Positions 1 to 10,224 are shown, counted from the first letter of the stretch. The stretch: 64,000 nt of DNA from Cognatiluteimonas weifangensis (GCF_003416885.1 NZ_QVPD01000001.1:309813-373812), one strand, 5' to 3'. Notes: generated from the sequence alone by a model not told the origin. Program-made: numbers and translations.

Positions 1-93
1 GCCTGTGCGCCCGTTGCCAAAGCGCCTCGAGTTCTCCAGCCTCAATCTGTCGCACCAATCCTGTCTCCGTGCAAAAAGTGACTGCCGGCAACG

Positions 94-1674
94 CTAGTGC
101 AATTCCGGAATTACCCCACGCAATCGCTCACGCAGCGGCGCAAGCCGATGCTCGTAGCGCCTCCAGGCGCCGATGCCGCCTCGATGGATGGGGCTGCGCA
201 CCTGCGAACTGCTGGCCGTCGAGACCGGCGCGGCGTTACGGGTGATGTCGACGCAATCCGGCTCGATCTCCAGACCGCAGAATGCCATTACACGACCGCT
301 GACCCCCAGAGGGTCGGCAACCAACGCCTCATACTCGACCGTCATGAACCGCCCGGGCAACATCGCACTCCAGTGCTCCACCAGACCACGAAAAAGTAGC
401 CAATATTCGCCCAGAGTATCGAGATCGTAGCTGTAGCCATACCCTCCCCCGGGAAACAATTCCTTAAGGTTGGAGAAACAGGCGTCCATGGGATTTCGCA
501 ACAGACACAGGATCTTCGCCTGTGGCATGGCACGGGCGATAAACCCGGCATTGAAGACGTTCAACGGGTTCTTGTCGATCAGATACGCGCGATCGCCATA
601 AAGTGGAATGGTACGCTGCATGTACAGCGCCCCCACAGACGCGAAGTCAAGTTTCATGGCGGCATGCACGGCGTCGGCCGCTGGCGGCGATACGAAGCTC
701 CGATCCAAGGACAGCCCCATGCAAACCGAAAAGGTATTGAGCTCACCCGCACTGGCGACACGGCTGTGATTGCCCAGAATGCGCTCCAGCACAGTGGTAC
801 CAGTGCGCGGCATGCCGACAATGAAGACTGGCGTATGCCCACCACCATGCGACGGACCCGCAGCCAAGGGGGTATCGAAGGTTTTACGCAATGCCCGCAC
901 TGTGGCCTGTTCGTGGGCAGGATCGTAGTGCTGCAAGCGGCGCATGGCTGTGGCCGCCGCCATAAGCGCATCCCAGGCAGCCTCGGTTTCTCCGGCGTCG
1001 TCGAGCTCCTTGAACAGGGCGTAGCCCAGGTAAACCTGCTGCATGGTGTCGCCTGACGCGCGGCTCAGTGCCATACGCACCCGCGCAGTGCGGGCTCCGG
1101 GCGGCTCGGCCCTGGCATGGCAGGAAAGCGCCCAATGCGCCTCGGCAAACTGCGGCGCCAAGGACAGGCAATGCTCGAATGCCGCTGTGGCCTCCTTCAT
1201 CCGGCCCAAATACCTGAGCAGGTTGGCGCGCACATAATGCAGCAAGTGGCTGTGAGGCACCGCCCGCAACGCGATGTCTGCCAATCGCAATCCTTGCTCA
1301 TGGGCGTCGGCCAGCCACAGCTGCTGTGTCAGCACTGCTGACTGCGCCAGGATTGTCGGATTCGACCAATCCGCTGCCGCGATGGCGTGTCGCACGGCAG
1401 CCCGCTCGTCGAATCCCAATAGTTGTTGAGTCAGATAAGGCAGCGCCTTCCAGCGACAGCTGTCAACGGCAATCATCGCGCCCTGGACCGCGGCAGCGTG
1501 TGCATCCCGATAACGGCCCTGCAACAAGGCAAGCGCAGATAGCCGATACCAGGCGAACGCCTGGGTCTGGTCACCGCGCAGGATCGATTCGTAAATCGCA
1601 CGCGCAGCAGACAGCTCGCCCTTGACCTCATGACCACGGGCCGCGAGCCACTGCGGCTCCAGGCTGGATTGCAT
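94..1674 (-). CDS. TPR-containing sulfotransferase family protein
   Basis: 526 aa. The N-terminal 240 residues look like degenerate TPR helices. The C-terminal half carries a sulfotransferase fold: the 5'-PAPS-binding loop GMPRTGTT lies at about residues 287-294, and the 3'-phosphate motif LLRNPMDACFSN at about 391-402. By family it should transfer sulfate from PAPS to a carbohydrate or protein acceptor; the acceptor is unknown. No signal peptide is seen, so it is probably cytoplasmic. It lies downstream of the TonB-receptor gene on the same strand, with an intrinsic terminator between them, so expression is at least partly separate. ATG start at 1674; the upstream SD match is poor. The fold assignment is firm, the substrate is not. 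Confidence 0.85.
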   Translation of the reverse strand: MQSSLEPQWLAARGHEVKGELSAARAIYESILRGDQTQAFAWYRLSALALLQGRYRDAHAAAVQGAMIAVDSCRWKALPYLTQQLLGFDERAAVRHAIAAADWSNPTILAQSAVLTQQLWLADAHEQGLRLADIALRAVPHSHLLHYVRANLLRYLGRMKEATAAFEHCLSLAPQFAEAHWALSCHARAEPPGARTARVRMALSRASGDTMQQVYLGYALFKELDDAGETEAAWDALMAAATAMRRLQHYDPAHEQATVRALRKTFDTPLAAGPSHGGGHTPVFIVGMPRTGTTVLERILGNHSRVASAGELNTFSVCMGLSLDRSFVSPPAADAVHAAMKLDFASVGALYMQRTIPLYGDRAYLIDKNPLNVFNAGFIARAMPQAKILCLLRNPMDACFSNLKELFPGGGYGYSYDLDTLGEYWLLFRGLVEHWSAMLPGRFMTVEYEALVADPLGVSGRVMAFCGLEIEPDCVDITRNAAPVSTASSSQVRSPIHRGGIGAWRRYEHRLAPLRERLRGVIPELH

Positions 1675-1714
1675 CGTTAACCCGAATCCGGAGAGAGAGA
1701 GAGAAACACTTTAC

Positions 1715-1745
1715 AAAAAAAGACGGCCGCCCGGAGGCGGCCGTC
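1715..1745 (-). terminator. Intrinsic terminator after the TonB-receptor gene
   Basis: On the minus strand a GC-rich perfect stem (GACGGCCGCC with GGCGGCCGTC, short loop) is followed directly by seven T. It lies 22 bp past the receptor stop codon and before the sulfotransferase start. Confidence 0.9.
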
Positions 1746-1767
1746 GAAATACAGCTACAGTTTGAAC

Positions 1768-4700
1768 TTAGAAGTCGTACTGCACCATGAAGCGGACCGA
1801 ACGCGGCTGCTGGAACGAAGCCGGCAGCAGGTAGGTCGGACTCGGGGAACCCGATGCCGCATCTTCCGCAGTTTCGATGACCGAGGTCACCTTCTGCGAG
1901 TTCAGGACGTTGAACACGTCGACCTTGAACTGCAGGCCTTCGGCCCAGTTGGGCTGATAGACGACATTCAAGTCCAGCTGGCTGGTCCAGGGCAGGCGGC
2001 CCTTGGTGCCGCGCGGGAAGCGCTGCACCGTGGCGTCGTCGATCGCACCGGCGCCCGTGGTGCCGCAGCGCATGAACGAGGAACCGTACGGGTGCGGGTT
2101 GTAACCAGCAGTCGGATCCCGATCCAGCACACCGAAGCAGTTCAGCGGACGACCCGACTGGACGAGCAGGTTGGCACCCACAGTCCACTGGTCAGTGATG
2201 TCGTAGCTGCCGAACAACTTGAGGCTGTGACGGCGATCATTCGGCAGGTAACCGTAGGTATCGACGGTGAGTTCGATGTAGTCGAAGTCCTGCGTGACGT
2301 TGGTGTCGTCCTGGCCGATATCCGACTTCACGCCTCCCTCGGTATTGCCCTTGGACTTGGCGTAGGTGTACGAACCCTGCATGAAGAGCTTGTCCCAGCG
2401 GCCGTCGAAGAAGAACTCGAGCGCGCTGTAGGTGCGCTTGGCCTTCGGAGACAGGCGCGCACCGGGGACCGTCACCGTGGTGAGGTTGCCATCCCCATAG
2501 AGATCGGTCTCGAAGATCGCGTCCTCACCCGGGTTGAACATCCGGCAGTACGGGAAGCCGGGATTCGGCAGGTTCGGGTACTCGCCATTGGCATCGGTCC
2601 ACCAAGTGGCCGGGTCGTAGGTGAAACCATTCGCCTCAAGCACCGCGGTGTAGTCGCAGTTGTCGTCGATGGCCGCCTTCAGATCGCGGTAAATGCCGCG
2701 CACGCCCAGCGAGAAGTTGTCGTTCAGCTGCTTCTGGAAGCCCAGGATGTACTCGTCCTGGTACATCGGCTTCAGGTTCTTTGAAGCGACGGTCGACGCA
2801 ATGTGCGGCTCACCGGTCTCGGCGTTGAGATAGCGGAAGTTGCCGCGCGACACCGGATCGATCGGCGAACCCGTCTCCGGGTCGACCTGCGTGAAGTTGA
2901 AATCCTCACGGCTGAACAGCGAGGCGCTGGCGCCACGCACGGCAACGCTCGGGGTCAGCGGCAGCGCATAACGGCCGGCATTACCGAAGACCTTGAAGGT
3001 CGAGTCGCCGAACACGTCCCAGCTGAAGCCCAGGCGCGGACCGAACTGGTCCTTGATGTGGACGTAGGTATCACCGTTGCCGTTGATGTTCTCGAAGGTA
3101 TCCCAACGACCGCCCAGGTAGGCAATGAAGTTGTCGGTGATGTGCCAGCTGTCTTCGATGTAGTAGGCGTGCTGCTTGACCTCGACCGTCGCACCCTGGC
3201 TGAAGAACTGCTGCCGGACAATGTCCTGCTCGTCGCCGTTGTTCGGAATGCCGTCCGGATTGCGGGTCGAGTAGCGCCACTGGTAACCGCCCTCGAGCCC
3301 TTCGCCCGCCACCGACTCATAGTTGTCGACGTCGTAGCCGAAGCGCAGCAGGTGATCGCCCAGCTGCCATTCGGCGTCGAGGCGGTACTGGTCACGGGTG
3401 TCACCGGAATCGATCCGGTCCAGCGTGGTGCCGCTGATGTTGCAGGTGCTGAAGTACGGTCCCGTGATCGCCTGTCGGTAGCCGGGACGGGCATCGACCA
3501 CGACCGGGCAGCCCGGCTGCGCGGGCGCGCTGATGTCGCCGTTGTAGAAAATCTTGGTGCCATCGGGGCTCAGCAGGTAGACGCTGCGCGCGAACTCGCT
3601 GTGGCCGGCAAGGGCCGACAGGGTAAAGGTATCGGTCAGGTAACCGGTGTACTTCAGGATGTAGTTGTCGCCGCCCGACTCCAAGACCCTCTGGCCGAGG
3701 TAATCGGTGCGCTCGAACGAACCCGGCTCGTTCAGGTAGGAATCGATGTAGTCGGTGCGCTTGTCCGAGAACGCGGTGAATTCGAGGATATTGTTGTCGT
3801 TGATGTTCCAGTCCATCTTCAACAACCACGTCGGGCTCTTGGTCTCGGTGCTGGTGTTGCCGGTGGCCAAGGTGCTGCCGAAGGCGTCATTCTGCATCTT
3901 GCTGTAGGAAAGCAAGCCGTAGAAGAACAGCTTGTCCTTGATCAGCGCGCCGCTTGCCCAGGCATTGGCCGTGGCCTTCCAGCCGCCATCATGCGAATTG
4001 TCGCTGCGCAGGGTGCCGAAGCTGTCGGGCGTCAGCGGGTTGGAGTAGTACGTGTTCTTCACGTCCTCCGTCAGCGACTCGGGCTCGAAGTAGACATTGC
4101 CGCCGGCATGGAACTCATTGCTGCCGCGCTTGGTGATCTGGTTGACCACGCCACCCAGCGAGCGGCCGAACTCGGCGCCGTAACCGCCGGTCTTGACCTG
4201 CTGTTCGGCGAGGCCTTCGAACGGGATCGAGCCGAACCTCAGGTTACGGAAAGTATTGGTGACGTTGAAGCCGTTGACGTAGTACTGGTTCTCGGCGACC
4301 GAGGCACCACCGAAGGAGGCCAGGTTGCCGAACGCGGCGTCGCCACGCACCGTGCCCGGCGCCAGCAGAGCGACGGAGGTGGTATCGCGTGCGACCGGGA
4401 TACGGTTGATCTGCTCGGCGGTGAGAATCGTGGTCGATTCGACCGAGGAGACGTCGATCGGGTTGACGACGTTGGTACCGACGACCGTCACCGTACCCAG
4501 CGTGGTCGCATCGCCACCGAAATTGACGGTGGAAGCAGTACCGACCTGGACCGCGACGTTACGCGGAGTGCCCGAACCATCGGTGATGGTGTACTGGCCG
4601 GTCGGCAGCGCCGGGAAGCGGTAGTTGCCGTCGGCGCCGACCGTGATGCTGCGGGTGAAGCCGGTGGCCGGATTGGCGATGGTGATGGTGTCGCCCGGAT

Positions 4701-4824
4701 TCGCGCTGCCGACGATGGCGCCGGACACGTTCGACTGCGCATTGACGCCGCCGACGAAGCACAGACCCAGAGCCACGGTCAGTGCGCTTCGCTTCAGGCC
4801 TTTTGCGAGTTGCTTAGAAGCCAT
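1768..4824 (-). CDS. Oar-like TonB-dependent outer-membrane receptor
   Basis: 1018 aa. A Sec signal peptide occupies about the first 30 residues, with cleavage after VNA. A carboxypeptidase-regulatory-like beta domain follows (about 31-100), then a possible TonB box (LGTVTVVG, about 110), a plug domain (about 125-240) and a long beta-barrel. The last residue is Phe (VQYDF), as expected for BAM-dependent insertion. Large receptors of this Oar type take up bulky substrates using TonB energy; the ligand cannot be read from sequence. The ATG at 4824 has a G-rich SD (GGGGG) about 10 nt upstream. A sulfotransferase lies downstream beyond a terminator, a pairing I recall as common in Xanthomonadaceae. 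Confidence 0.92.
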   Translation of the reverse strand: MASKQLAKGLKRSALTVALGLCFVGGVNAQSNVSGAIVGSANPGDTITIANPATGFTRSITVGADGNYRFPALPTGQYTITDGSGTPRNVAVQVGTASTVNFGGDATTLGTVTVVGTNVVNPIDVSSVESTTILTAEQINRIPVARDTTSVALLAPGTVRGDAAFGNLASFGGASVAENQYYVNGFNVTNTFRNLRFGSIPFEGLAEQQVKTGGYGAEFGRSLGGVVNQITKRGSNEFHAGGNVYFEPESLTEDVKNTYYSNPLTPDSFGTLRSDNSHDGGWKATANAWASGALIKDKLFFYGLLSYSKMQNDAFGSTLATGNTSTETKSPTWLLKMDWNINDNNILEFTAFSDKRTDYIDSYLNEPGSFERTDYLGQRVLESGGDNYILKYTGYLTDTFTLSALAGHSEFARSVYLLSPDGTKIFYNGDISAPAQPGCPVVVDARPGYRQAITGPYFSTCNISGTTLDRIDSGDTRDQYRLDAEWQLGDHLLRFGYDVDNYESVAGEGLEGGYQWRYSTRNPDGIPNNGDEQDIVRQQFFSQGATVEVKQHAYYIEDSWHITDNFIAYLGGRWDTFENINGNGDTYVHIKDQFGPRLGFSWDVFGDSTFKVFGNAGRYALPLTPSVAVRGASASLFSREDFNFTQVDPETGSPIDPVSRGNFRYLNAETGEPHIASTVASKNLKPMYQDEYILGFQKQLNDNFSLGVRGIYRDLKAAIDDNCDYTAVLEANGFTYDPATWWTDANGEYPNLPNPGFPYCRMFNPGEDAIFETDLYGDGNLTTVTVPGARLSPKAKRTYSALEFFFDGRWDKLFMQGSYTYAKSKGNTEGGVKSDIGQDDTNVTQDFDYIELTVDTYGYLPNDRRHSLKLFGSYDITDQWTVGANLLVQSGRPLNCFGVLDRDPTAGYNPHPYGSSFMRCGTTGAGAIDDATVQRFPRGTKGRLPWTSQLDLNVVYQPNWAEGLQFKVDVFNVLNSQKVTSVIETAEDAASGSPSPTYLLPASFQQPRSVRFMVQYDF

Positions 4825-4900
4825 TTTTGTTAACCCCCATAGGGACGAAGGACCTTGAGATGTACATGTACGTCAAAGCCGAAGGTGGCATGACCGGCCG

Positions 4901-4930
4901 ACTATAGAACAGGCAACAATTCTTTAACAA
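4901..4930 (-). promoter_or_regulatory. Sigma-70-type promoter of the TonB receptor
   Basis: Minus-strand -35 TTGTTA (4925-4930), 18-bp spacer, and -10 TATAGT (4901-4906), about 77 bp upstream of the start codon. The leader holds a perfect 10-bp palindrome, GTACATGTAC (4862-4871), that could be a regulator site. Confidence 0.6.
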
Positions 4931-5018
4931 CCCCCCGGGGCCGCAGTCGGGGTTGAAACGGCCATGCCCGGCCCCAGCCCCGGGCGCGGGCCTGGATTTC
5001 TGTCGTATCTCCTTGTTT

Positions 5019-5057
5019 CAAAAGAGGACGCCGGCAATCCTGTTCAGATCGCCGGCG
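5019..5057 (-). terminator. Possible weak terminator after pckG
   Basis: Minus-strand stem CGCCGGC (5051-5057) pairs with GCCGGCG (5029-5035) across a 15-nt loop. A modest T-rich tract (TCCTCTTTTG) follows. The long loop and short T-run make it weak. Confidence 0.35.
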
Positions 5058-5106
5058 CCGGTTTTGGTGCGTCGCAACATGTGAAGCCGTTAAGAGCGCG
5101 TGAGGC

Positions 5107-6912
5107 TCACTCCTGCAGCTGCGCCGCGATGCGCTGTTGTTCGGCCCGGAGCGCCTCCGGGATGCGCGGGCCGTACTCGGCCAGGTATTCGGCCAGGCTG
5201 CCGAATTCGCGGCACCAGCCTTCGCGGTCGAAGCCGAACAATGCCTCCTGCGCCTCCGGCGTGAGCGCCACGCCCTCCAGGTCGATCTCCCCGGGCCGGG
5301 GCAGCGCCCCGATCGGGGTCTCGACCGCGCCGGCCGTGCCCTGCACCCGCCGGATCATCCATTCCAGTACCCGCAGGTTGTCGCCGAAGCCCGGCCACAG
5401 GAACTTGCCGTCGGCGCCCTTGCGGAACCAGTTGACGTGGAACACTTTCGGCAGCTGTGCGCCCGGCTGGTCGAACGACAGCCAGTGGGCGAAATAGTCG
5501 GCGAAGTTGTAGCCGCAGAACGGCTTCATCGCCATCGGGTCGCGGCGCAGCACCCCGACCTGGCCGGTGGCGGCGGCGGTGGTCTCCGAGCCCATCGCCG
5601 CGCCGACCAGCACGCCGTGGGTCCAGTCGCGGGCCTCGAACACCAGCGGCACCAGCGTGGCGCGGCGGCCGCCGAAGACGATCGCGCTGATCGGCACGCC
5701 CTGCGGGGCCTCGGCCTGGTCCGAGTAGCTGGGGCAGCGCCGGGCCGACACGGTGAAGCGCGAATTGGGGTGCGCGGCCGGACGCACCGCCGGATCGTAG
5801 GGCTGCCCGCGCCAGTCGACGACCGGCTGCTGGCCGTTGTCGATGCCCTCCCACCACGGCTGGTTGTCCGCAGTCACGCCGACGTTGGTGAAGATGGTGT
5901 GCGACTGGATCGTGGCCAGAGCATTGGGGTTGGACTTGCGCGAGGTGCCCGGGGCGACGCCGAAGAAGCCGGCCTCCGGGTTGATCGCGTACAGGCGGCC
6001 GTCCGCGCCCGGGCGCATCCAGCAGATGTCGTCGCCGATGGTCCAGATCTTCCAGCCGGCCTCGCGGTAGCCCTCCGGCGGGATCAGCATCGCCAGGTTG
6101 GTCTTGCCGCAGGCCGAGGGGAACGCGGCGGCGATGTAGTGGGTTTCGCCCCGCGGGGTCTCGAGCCCGAGGATCAGCATGTGCTCGGCCAGCCAGCCCT
6201 CCCGGCGCGCCTGGTAGGAGGCGATCCGCAGCGCATGGCATTTCTTGCCCAGCAGCGCGTTGCCGCCGTAGCCGGAGCCGTAGGACTTGATCGTCAGCTC
6301 CTCCGGGAAATGCATGATGAAGCGGCGCTCGGGGTCGAGCTCGCCGATCGAGTGCAGGCCCTTCACGAACCTGCCCTCGCGCTCGATCCGCGCCAGCGCC
6401 GGCGCGCCCATGCGGGTCATGATCCGCATGTTCGCCACGACGTACGGCGAATCGGTGATCTCGACGCCGCAACGCGACAGCGGCGAGTCGATCGGGCCCA
6501 TGCAGTACGGGATCACGTACATCGTCCGGCCCCGCATGCAGCCGTCGAACAGCGCGTCGATCTTCGCGTGCGCCTCGGCCGGGGCCAGCCAGTGGTTGTT
6601 GGGGCCGGCGTCCTCGCGCTGCGGCGTGCACACCAGGGTCAGGTGCTCGACCCGGGCGACGTCGTCCGGGTGCGAGCGGTGCAGCCAGCTGTGCGGATGG
6701 GTCTGCTCGTTGAGCCGGACCAGGGTGCCGTCGGCTTCCATCCGCGCGACCAGCGCCGCGTTCTCGGCGTCGCTGCCGTCGCACCAGTGGATCGCGTCGG
6801 GCCGGGTCAGCGCGGCGACTTCGGCCACCCAGTCGGTCAGGGCCTGCAGCGTGCTGCCGGCGCCCGCCGGCGCGGGCGGGGTTGCGGGCAGGTCTTTGGA
6901 AAGTGCGCTCAC
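5107..6912 (-). CDS. pckG: Phosphoenolpyruvate carboxykinase (GTP)
   Basis: 601 aa. It converts oxaloacetate and GTP to phosphoenolpyruvate, CO2 and GDP, the entry step of gluconeogenesis. The cysteine-containing P-loop [12 protein letters not shown] is diagnostic of the GTP-dependent class; the substrate-binding segment [15 protein letters not shown] is also present. The GTG start at 6912 is chosen because GGAGG lies 8 nt upstream; a longer reading frame only runs into the upstream regulator gene. The TetR gene ends 44 bp upstream on the same strand, so both may share a transcript. Divergently placed fadE suggests coordination of beta-oxidation with gluconeogenesis. Confidence 0.96.
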   Translation of the reverse strand: MSALSKDLPATPPAPAGAGSTLQALTDWVAEVAALTRPDAIHWCDGSDAENAALVARMEADGTLVRLNEQTHPHSWLHRSHPDDVARVEHLTLVCTPQREDAGPNNHWLAPAEAHAKIDALFDGCMRGRTMYVIPYCMGPIDSPLSRCGVEITDSPYVVANMRIMTRMGAPALARIEREGRFVKGLHSIGELDPERRFIMHFPEELTIKSYGSGYGGNALLGKKCHALRIASYQARREGWLAEHMLILGLETPRGETHYIAAAFPSACGKTNLAMLIPPEGYREAGWKIWTIGDDICWMRPGADGRLYAINPEAGFFGVAPGTSRKSNPNALATIQSHTIFTNVGVTADNQPWWEGIDNGQQPVVDWRGQPYDPAVRPAAHPNSRFTVSARRCPSYSDQAEAPQGVPISAIVFGGRRATLVPLVFEARDWTHGVLVGAAMGSETTAAATGQVGVLRRDPMAMKPFCGYNFADYFAHWLSFDQPGAQLPKVFHVNWFRKGADGKFLWPGFGDNLRVLEWMIRRVQGTAGAVETPIGALPRPGEIDLEGVALTPEAQEALFGFDREGWCREFGSLAEYLAEYGPRIPEALRAEQQRIAAQLQE

Positions 6913-6956
6913 CGGTGTTGCCTCCAGCAGGTCGAGTCGAAAGGGAAAAACGGAAT

Positions 6957-7553
6957 TCAGGACGGGATCAGCGTGGCCATCACGTGCTCGACGTAGGCCT
7001 CGAACTCGTCGTGCTGCAGCCGCGGCTGGTGCAGTTGCAGGCTCAACTGCAGGAAGCCGACATAGGCGGCGTAGGTCAGGCGCGCGCGATGCCTGGCCGC
7101 GTTGCGGTTGAGGCCGGCCTGGCGGAACGAGGCGGTCAGGTAGTCCAGCCGGCGCGCCGACACGCGCTCGATCACCGGCTTGACTGCCGGATGGTCCAGC
7201 GCCTTGAGCAGCTCGCTGTAAATGATGTGCGAGCGCGCCTCGTGCGCGACCAGGTCGAACAGCGCGCGCAGGCGCTGGCCCGAATCCGGGATCGCCTCGA
7301 GCTGGCCGAACACGTCTTCCTGCTCGACTTTTTCCCAGCGCTCCAGCGCCGCCACCAGCAGCGCCTCGCGCGAGGGGAAATGCCAGTAGAAGCTGCCCTT
7401 GGTGACCCCGAGCCGGCGCGCCAGCGGCTCGACCGCCACCGCCAGCACGCCCTGGTCGGCAATCAGGTCGAGCGCAGCCTGCGCCCAGTCCTCGGCGCTG
7501 AGCCGCCCGCTGCGTGCTGGCCTGGAGGCAGCCGGGGTCGGGGTCGTCGTCAT
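6957..7553 (-). CDS. TetR/AcrR-family transcriptional regulator
   Basis: 198 aa from the ATG at 7553 (an in-frame ATG at 7577 would add 8 residues; neither has a strong SD). The N-terminal helix-turn-helix is clear (LARRLGVTKGSFYWHF, about residues 45-60). The C-terminal half is a helical ligand-binding domain. It sits divergent from fadE and just upstream of pckG. By analogy with PsrA/FadR-type TetR regulators it may sense acyl-CoA and repress fatty-acid genes; this is inferred from position only. A palindrome overlapping the fadE promoter is the likely operator. Confidence 0.88.
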   Translation of the reverse strand: MTTTPTPAASRPARSGRLSAEDWAQAALDLIADQGVLAVAVEPLARRLGVTKGSFYWHFPSREALLVAALERWEKVEQEDVFGQLEAIPDSGQRLRALFDLVAHEARSHIIYSELLKALDHPAVKPVIERVSARRLDYLTASFRQAGLNRNAARHRARLTYAAYVGFLQLSLQLHQPRLQHDEFEAYVEHVMATLIPS

Positions 7554-7649
7554 CGGGCGGGTCGGTCCATACGGCATGTCGGGCAATAGTACGCGCTGGG
7601 CGCATGATGGACAGGCAAACGCCGCGTGACGGCCCCGCGGGAGGGTCGA

Positions 7650-7695
7650 TTGACAGCGTCTTCGAATGCTATCCATACTTCGGCGTATGGTATAG
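7650..7695 (+). promoter_or_regulatory. fadE promoter with overlapping palindromic operator
   Basis: A perfect -35 TTGACA (7650-7655) is followed by CATACT (7674-7679) as a possible -10, spacer 18. An inverted repeat, CTATCCATAC (7669-7678) and GTATGGTATAG (7685-7695) around a 6-nt centre, covers the -10. This geometry suits repression by the adjacent TetR protein. Confidence 0.55.
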
Positions 7696-7749
7696 CCCGG
7701 ACGCAGCCCCTGGCCGCGGGCCGGTCCGACTTCTCCTGTGGAGCGCACG

Positions 7750-10224
7750 ATGAGCATCGCCCTTCCCTTTGTCGTCTTCCTGCTCGCCGGGGCCGTGGCC
7801 GCCTACCACCGCCTGCGCCTGGCGGTCTGGGCCGCGATCGCCGGCTCGCTGCTGCTGGCCTGCTGGCTGCTGGGCGCCAACCCGGCCGCGACCCTGGTGG
7901 CTGCGGGGTTGCTATTGCTGATCGCGCTGCCACTGCTGCTGCCGGGCATCCGCAAGCCCTACCTCACCGCGCCGCTGCTGCGCTTCTACACCCGGATCCT
8001 GCCGCCGCTGTCGGAAACCGAACGCACCGCACTCGAGTCCGGCACGGTCGGCTTCGAGGGCCAGCTGTTCTCCGGCAAGCCGGACTGGCGGCAACTGCTG
8101 TCGCAGCCCAAGCCGGAGCTCAGCGCCGAGGAGCAGGCCTTCCTCGACGGCCCCTGCGAGCAACTGTGCCGGATGGTCGACGACTGGGACATCACCCACG
8201 TCCGCGCCGACCTGCCGCCGGAGCTGTGGCAGTACATCAAGGCCAACAAGTTCTTCGGCCTCAACATCCCGAAGGAATACGGCGGCCTCGGCTTCTCGGC
8301 GCTGATGAACCACAAGGTGATCCAGAAGCTGGCCTCGATCTCGGCGACCGTCAGCTCCACCGTCGGCGTGCCCAATTCGCTGGGCCCGGCGGAACTGCTG
8401 ATGCACTACGGCACCGACGAACAGAAGCGGTACTACCTGCCGCGCCTGGCCGACGGCACCGAGGTGCCGTGCTTCGCCCTGACCGGGCCGTTCGCCGGCT
8501 CCGACGCCACCTCGATCCCCGACTACGGCATCGTCGCCATGGGCGAGTGGGGCGGCGCGCAGGTGCTGGGCATCCGGCTCACCCTGAACAAGCGCTACAT
8601 CACCCTGGCGCCGGTGGCGACGTTGATCGGCGTGGCTTTCCGCATGTACGACCCCGACGGCCTGCTCGGCGACAACAAGGACATCGGCATCTCGCTGGCG
8701 CTGGTGCCGCGCGACACCCCGGGGCTGCGGATCGGCCGCCGCCACTTCCCGCTCAACAACCCGTTCCAGAACGGCCCGGTCCAGGGCGAGGACGTGTTCG
8801 TGCCGCTGTCGCAACTGATCGGCGGCGAGGACTACGCCGGCCGCGGCTGGCAGATGCTGATGGAATGCCTGTCGATCGGGCGCTCGATCACGCTGCCGTC
8901 CACCGCCAGCGGCGGCGCCAAGGCGGGCGCCTGTGTCACCGGCGCCTATGCCCGCATCCGCAAGCAGTTCGGGCTCTCGATCGGGCGCTTCGAAGGCGTG
9001 GAAGAAGCCCTCGCCCGCATCGCCGGCAAGGCCTACGCGATCAGCGCGCTGTCGCAGGCCACCGCCGCGGCGGTGGCGCGCGGCGAGAACCCGGCGGTAC
9101 CCTCGACCATCGCCAAGTACCACTGCACGCAGATGGCGCGCGAGGTGGCCACCGACGTCATGGACATCCACGGCGGCAAGGGCATCATCCTGGGCCCGCG
9201 CAACTACGCCGGCCGCAACTGGCAGGCGCTGCCGATCATGATCACGGTCGAGGGCGCCAACATCATGACCCGCTCGCTGATGATCTTCGGCCAGGGCGCG
9301 ATCCTGTGCCATCCGTGGGTGATGAAGGAGATGAAGGCGGCGCAGCTGCAGGACCCGGTGCAGCGCCTGGACGAATTCGACCGCAACCTGTTCGGCCACA
9401 TCGGCTACGCCATCTCCAACGCCGTGCGCGCGTTCTGGTACGGCCTGACCTGGTCGAAGTTCGGCGCCGCGCCGGGCGACGCCTACACCCGCCGCTTCTA
9501 CCGCAAGCTCGACCGCTATTCCGCCGCGCTGGCGGTGATGGCCGACACCTCGATGCTGCTGCTGGGCGGCAAGCTCAAGTTCAAGGAATCCCTGTCCGGG
9601 CGCCTGGGCGACGTACTCAGCCAGCTCTACATCTGCAGCGCGATGCTCAAGCGCTACCAGGACGAGGGCTGCCCGGAAGGCGACCAGCCGTTGCTGGCGT
9701 GGGCGTTCCACGATGCGATCAACAAGATCGAGAGCGCGCTCTCGGGCGCGTTGCGCAACTTCCCGATCCGCCCGGTGCGCTGGCTGCTGTGGGCGCTGGT
9801 GTTCCCCTGGGGCCGCCGCGCCACGCCGCCCAGCGACCGCCTCGGCCACCGCGCCGCCGCCCTGATGATGACCCCGTGCGACGCGCGCACGCGGATGGCG
9901 CAGGGCGTGTTCCTCACCCCGTGCGCCAACAATCCGGGCGGGCGTATCGACAGCTACCTGCCGAAGGTGGTGCTGGCCGAACCGGTGGAGCGCAAGTTCC
10001 TCAAGGCGCTGAAGAACAGCGACATCGAGGCGCTGGAATTCCCGGCGCAGCTCGACGAGGGCGTGCGCGAAGGCTGGATCAGCGCCGAGGAACGCCGGCA
10101 ACTGGAAGAGCTGCGGGCGATGACCCTGGACGCGATCACGGTCGACGACTTCGAGTCCGAAGAATTGCGCTCGGCCGGCTACGCGACGCTGTACGGGCGT
10201 ACCGCCGCGCGCACGGCCGCGTAG
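7750..10224 (+). CDS. fadE: Acyl-CoA dehydrogenase FadE
   Basis: 824 aa, close to E. coli FadE (814). It performs the first, FAD-dependent step of fatty-acid beta-oxidation, introducing the trans-2 double bond. Two N-terminal hydrophobic segments (about residues 1-60) indicate membrane attachment as in FadE. The acyl-CoA dehydrogenase core follows, with LTGPFAGSDATSIPDYG in the middle domain; the C-terminal DUF1974-type extension is present. The ATG at 7750 is preceded by GGAG at 7 nt, better than the ATG at 7738. A DUF4442 gene starts 4 bp downstream, so they are probably co-transcribed. Confidence 0.95.
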   Translation: MSIALPFVVFLLAGAVAAYHRLRLAVWAAIAGSLLLACWLLGANPAATLVAAGLLLLIALPLLLPGIRKPYLTAPLLRFYTRILPPLSETERTALESGTVGFEGQLFSGKPDWRQLLSQPKPELSAEEQAFLDGPCEQLCRMVDDWDITHVRADLPPELWQYIKANKFFGLNIPKEYGGLGFSALMNHKVIQKLASISATVSSTVGVPNSLGPAELLMHYGTDEQKRYYLPRLADGTEVPCFALTGPFAGSDATSIPDYGIVAMGEWGGAQVLGIRLTLNKRYITLAPVATLIGVAFRMYDPDGLLGDNKDIGISLALVPRDTPGLRIGRRHFPLNNPFQNGPVQGEDVFVPLSQLIGGEDYAGRGWQMLMECLSIGRSITLPSTASGGAKAGACVTGAYARIRKQFGLSIGRFEGVEEALARIAGKAYAISALSQATAAAVARGENPAVPSTIAKYHCTQMAREVATDVMDIHGGKGIILGPRNYAGRNWQALPIMITVEGANIMTRSLMIFGQGAILCHPWVMKEMKAAQLQDPVQRLDEFDRNLFGHIGYAISNAVRAFWYGLTWSKFGAAPGDAYTRRFYRKLDRYSAALAVMADTSMLLLGGKLKFKESLSGRLGDVLSQLYICSAMLKRYQDEGCPEGDQPLLAWAFHDAINKIESALSGALRNFPIRPVRWLLWALVFPWGRRATPPSDRLGHRAAALMMTPCDARTRMAQGVFLTPCANNPGGRIDSYLPKVVLAEPVERKFLKALKNSDIEALEFPAQLDEGVREGWISAEERRQLEELRAMTLDAITVDDFESEELRSAGYATLYGRTAARTAA

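Noticed and set aside
1762..4833. Long plus-strand open frames (340 and 676 codons) opposite the TonB receptor
   Set aside because: They are antisense to a protein with clear signal peptide, plug and barrel; high GC leaves the opposite strand open. No SD and no family resemblance.
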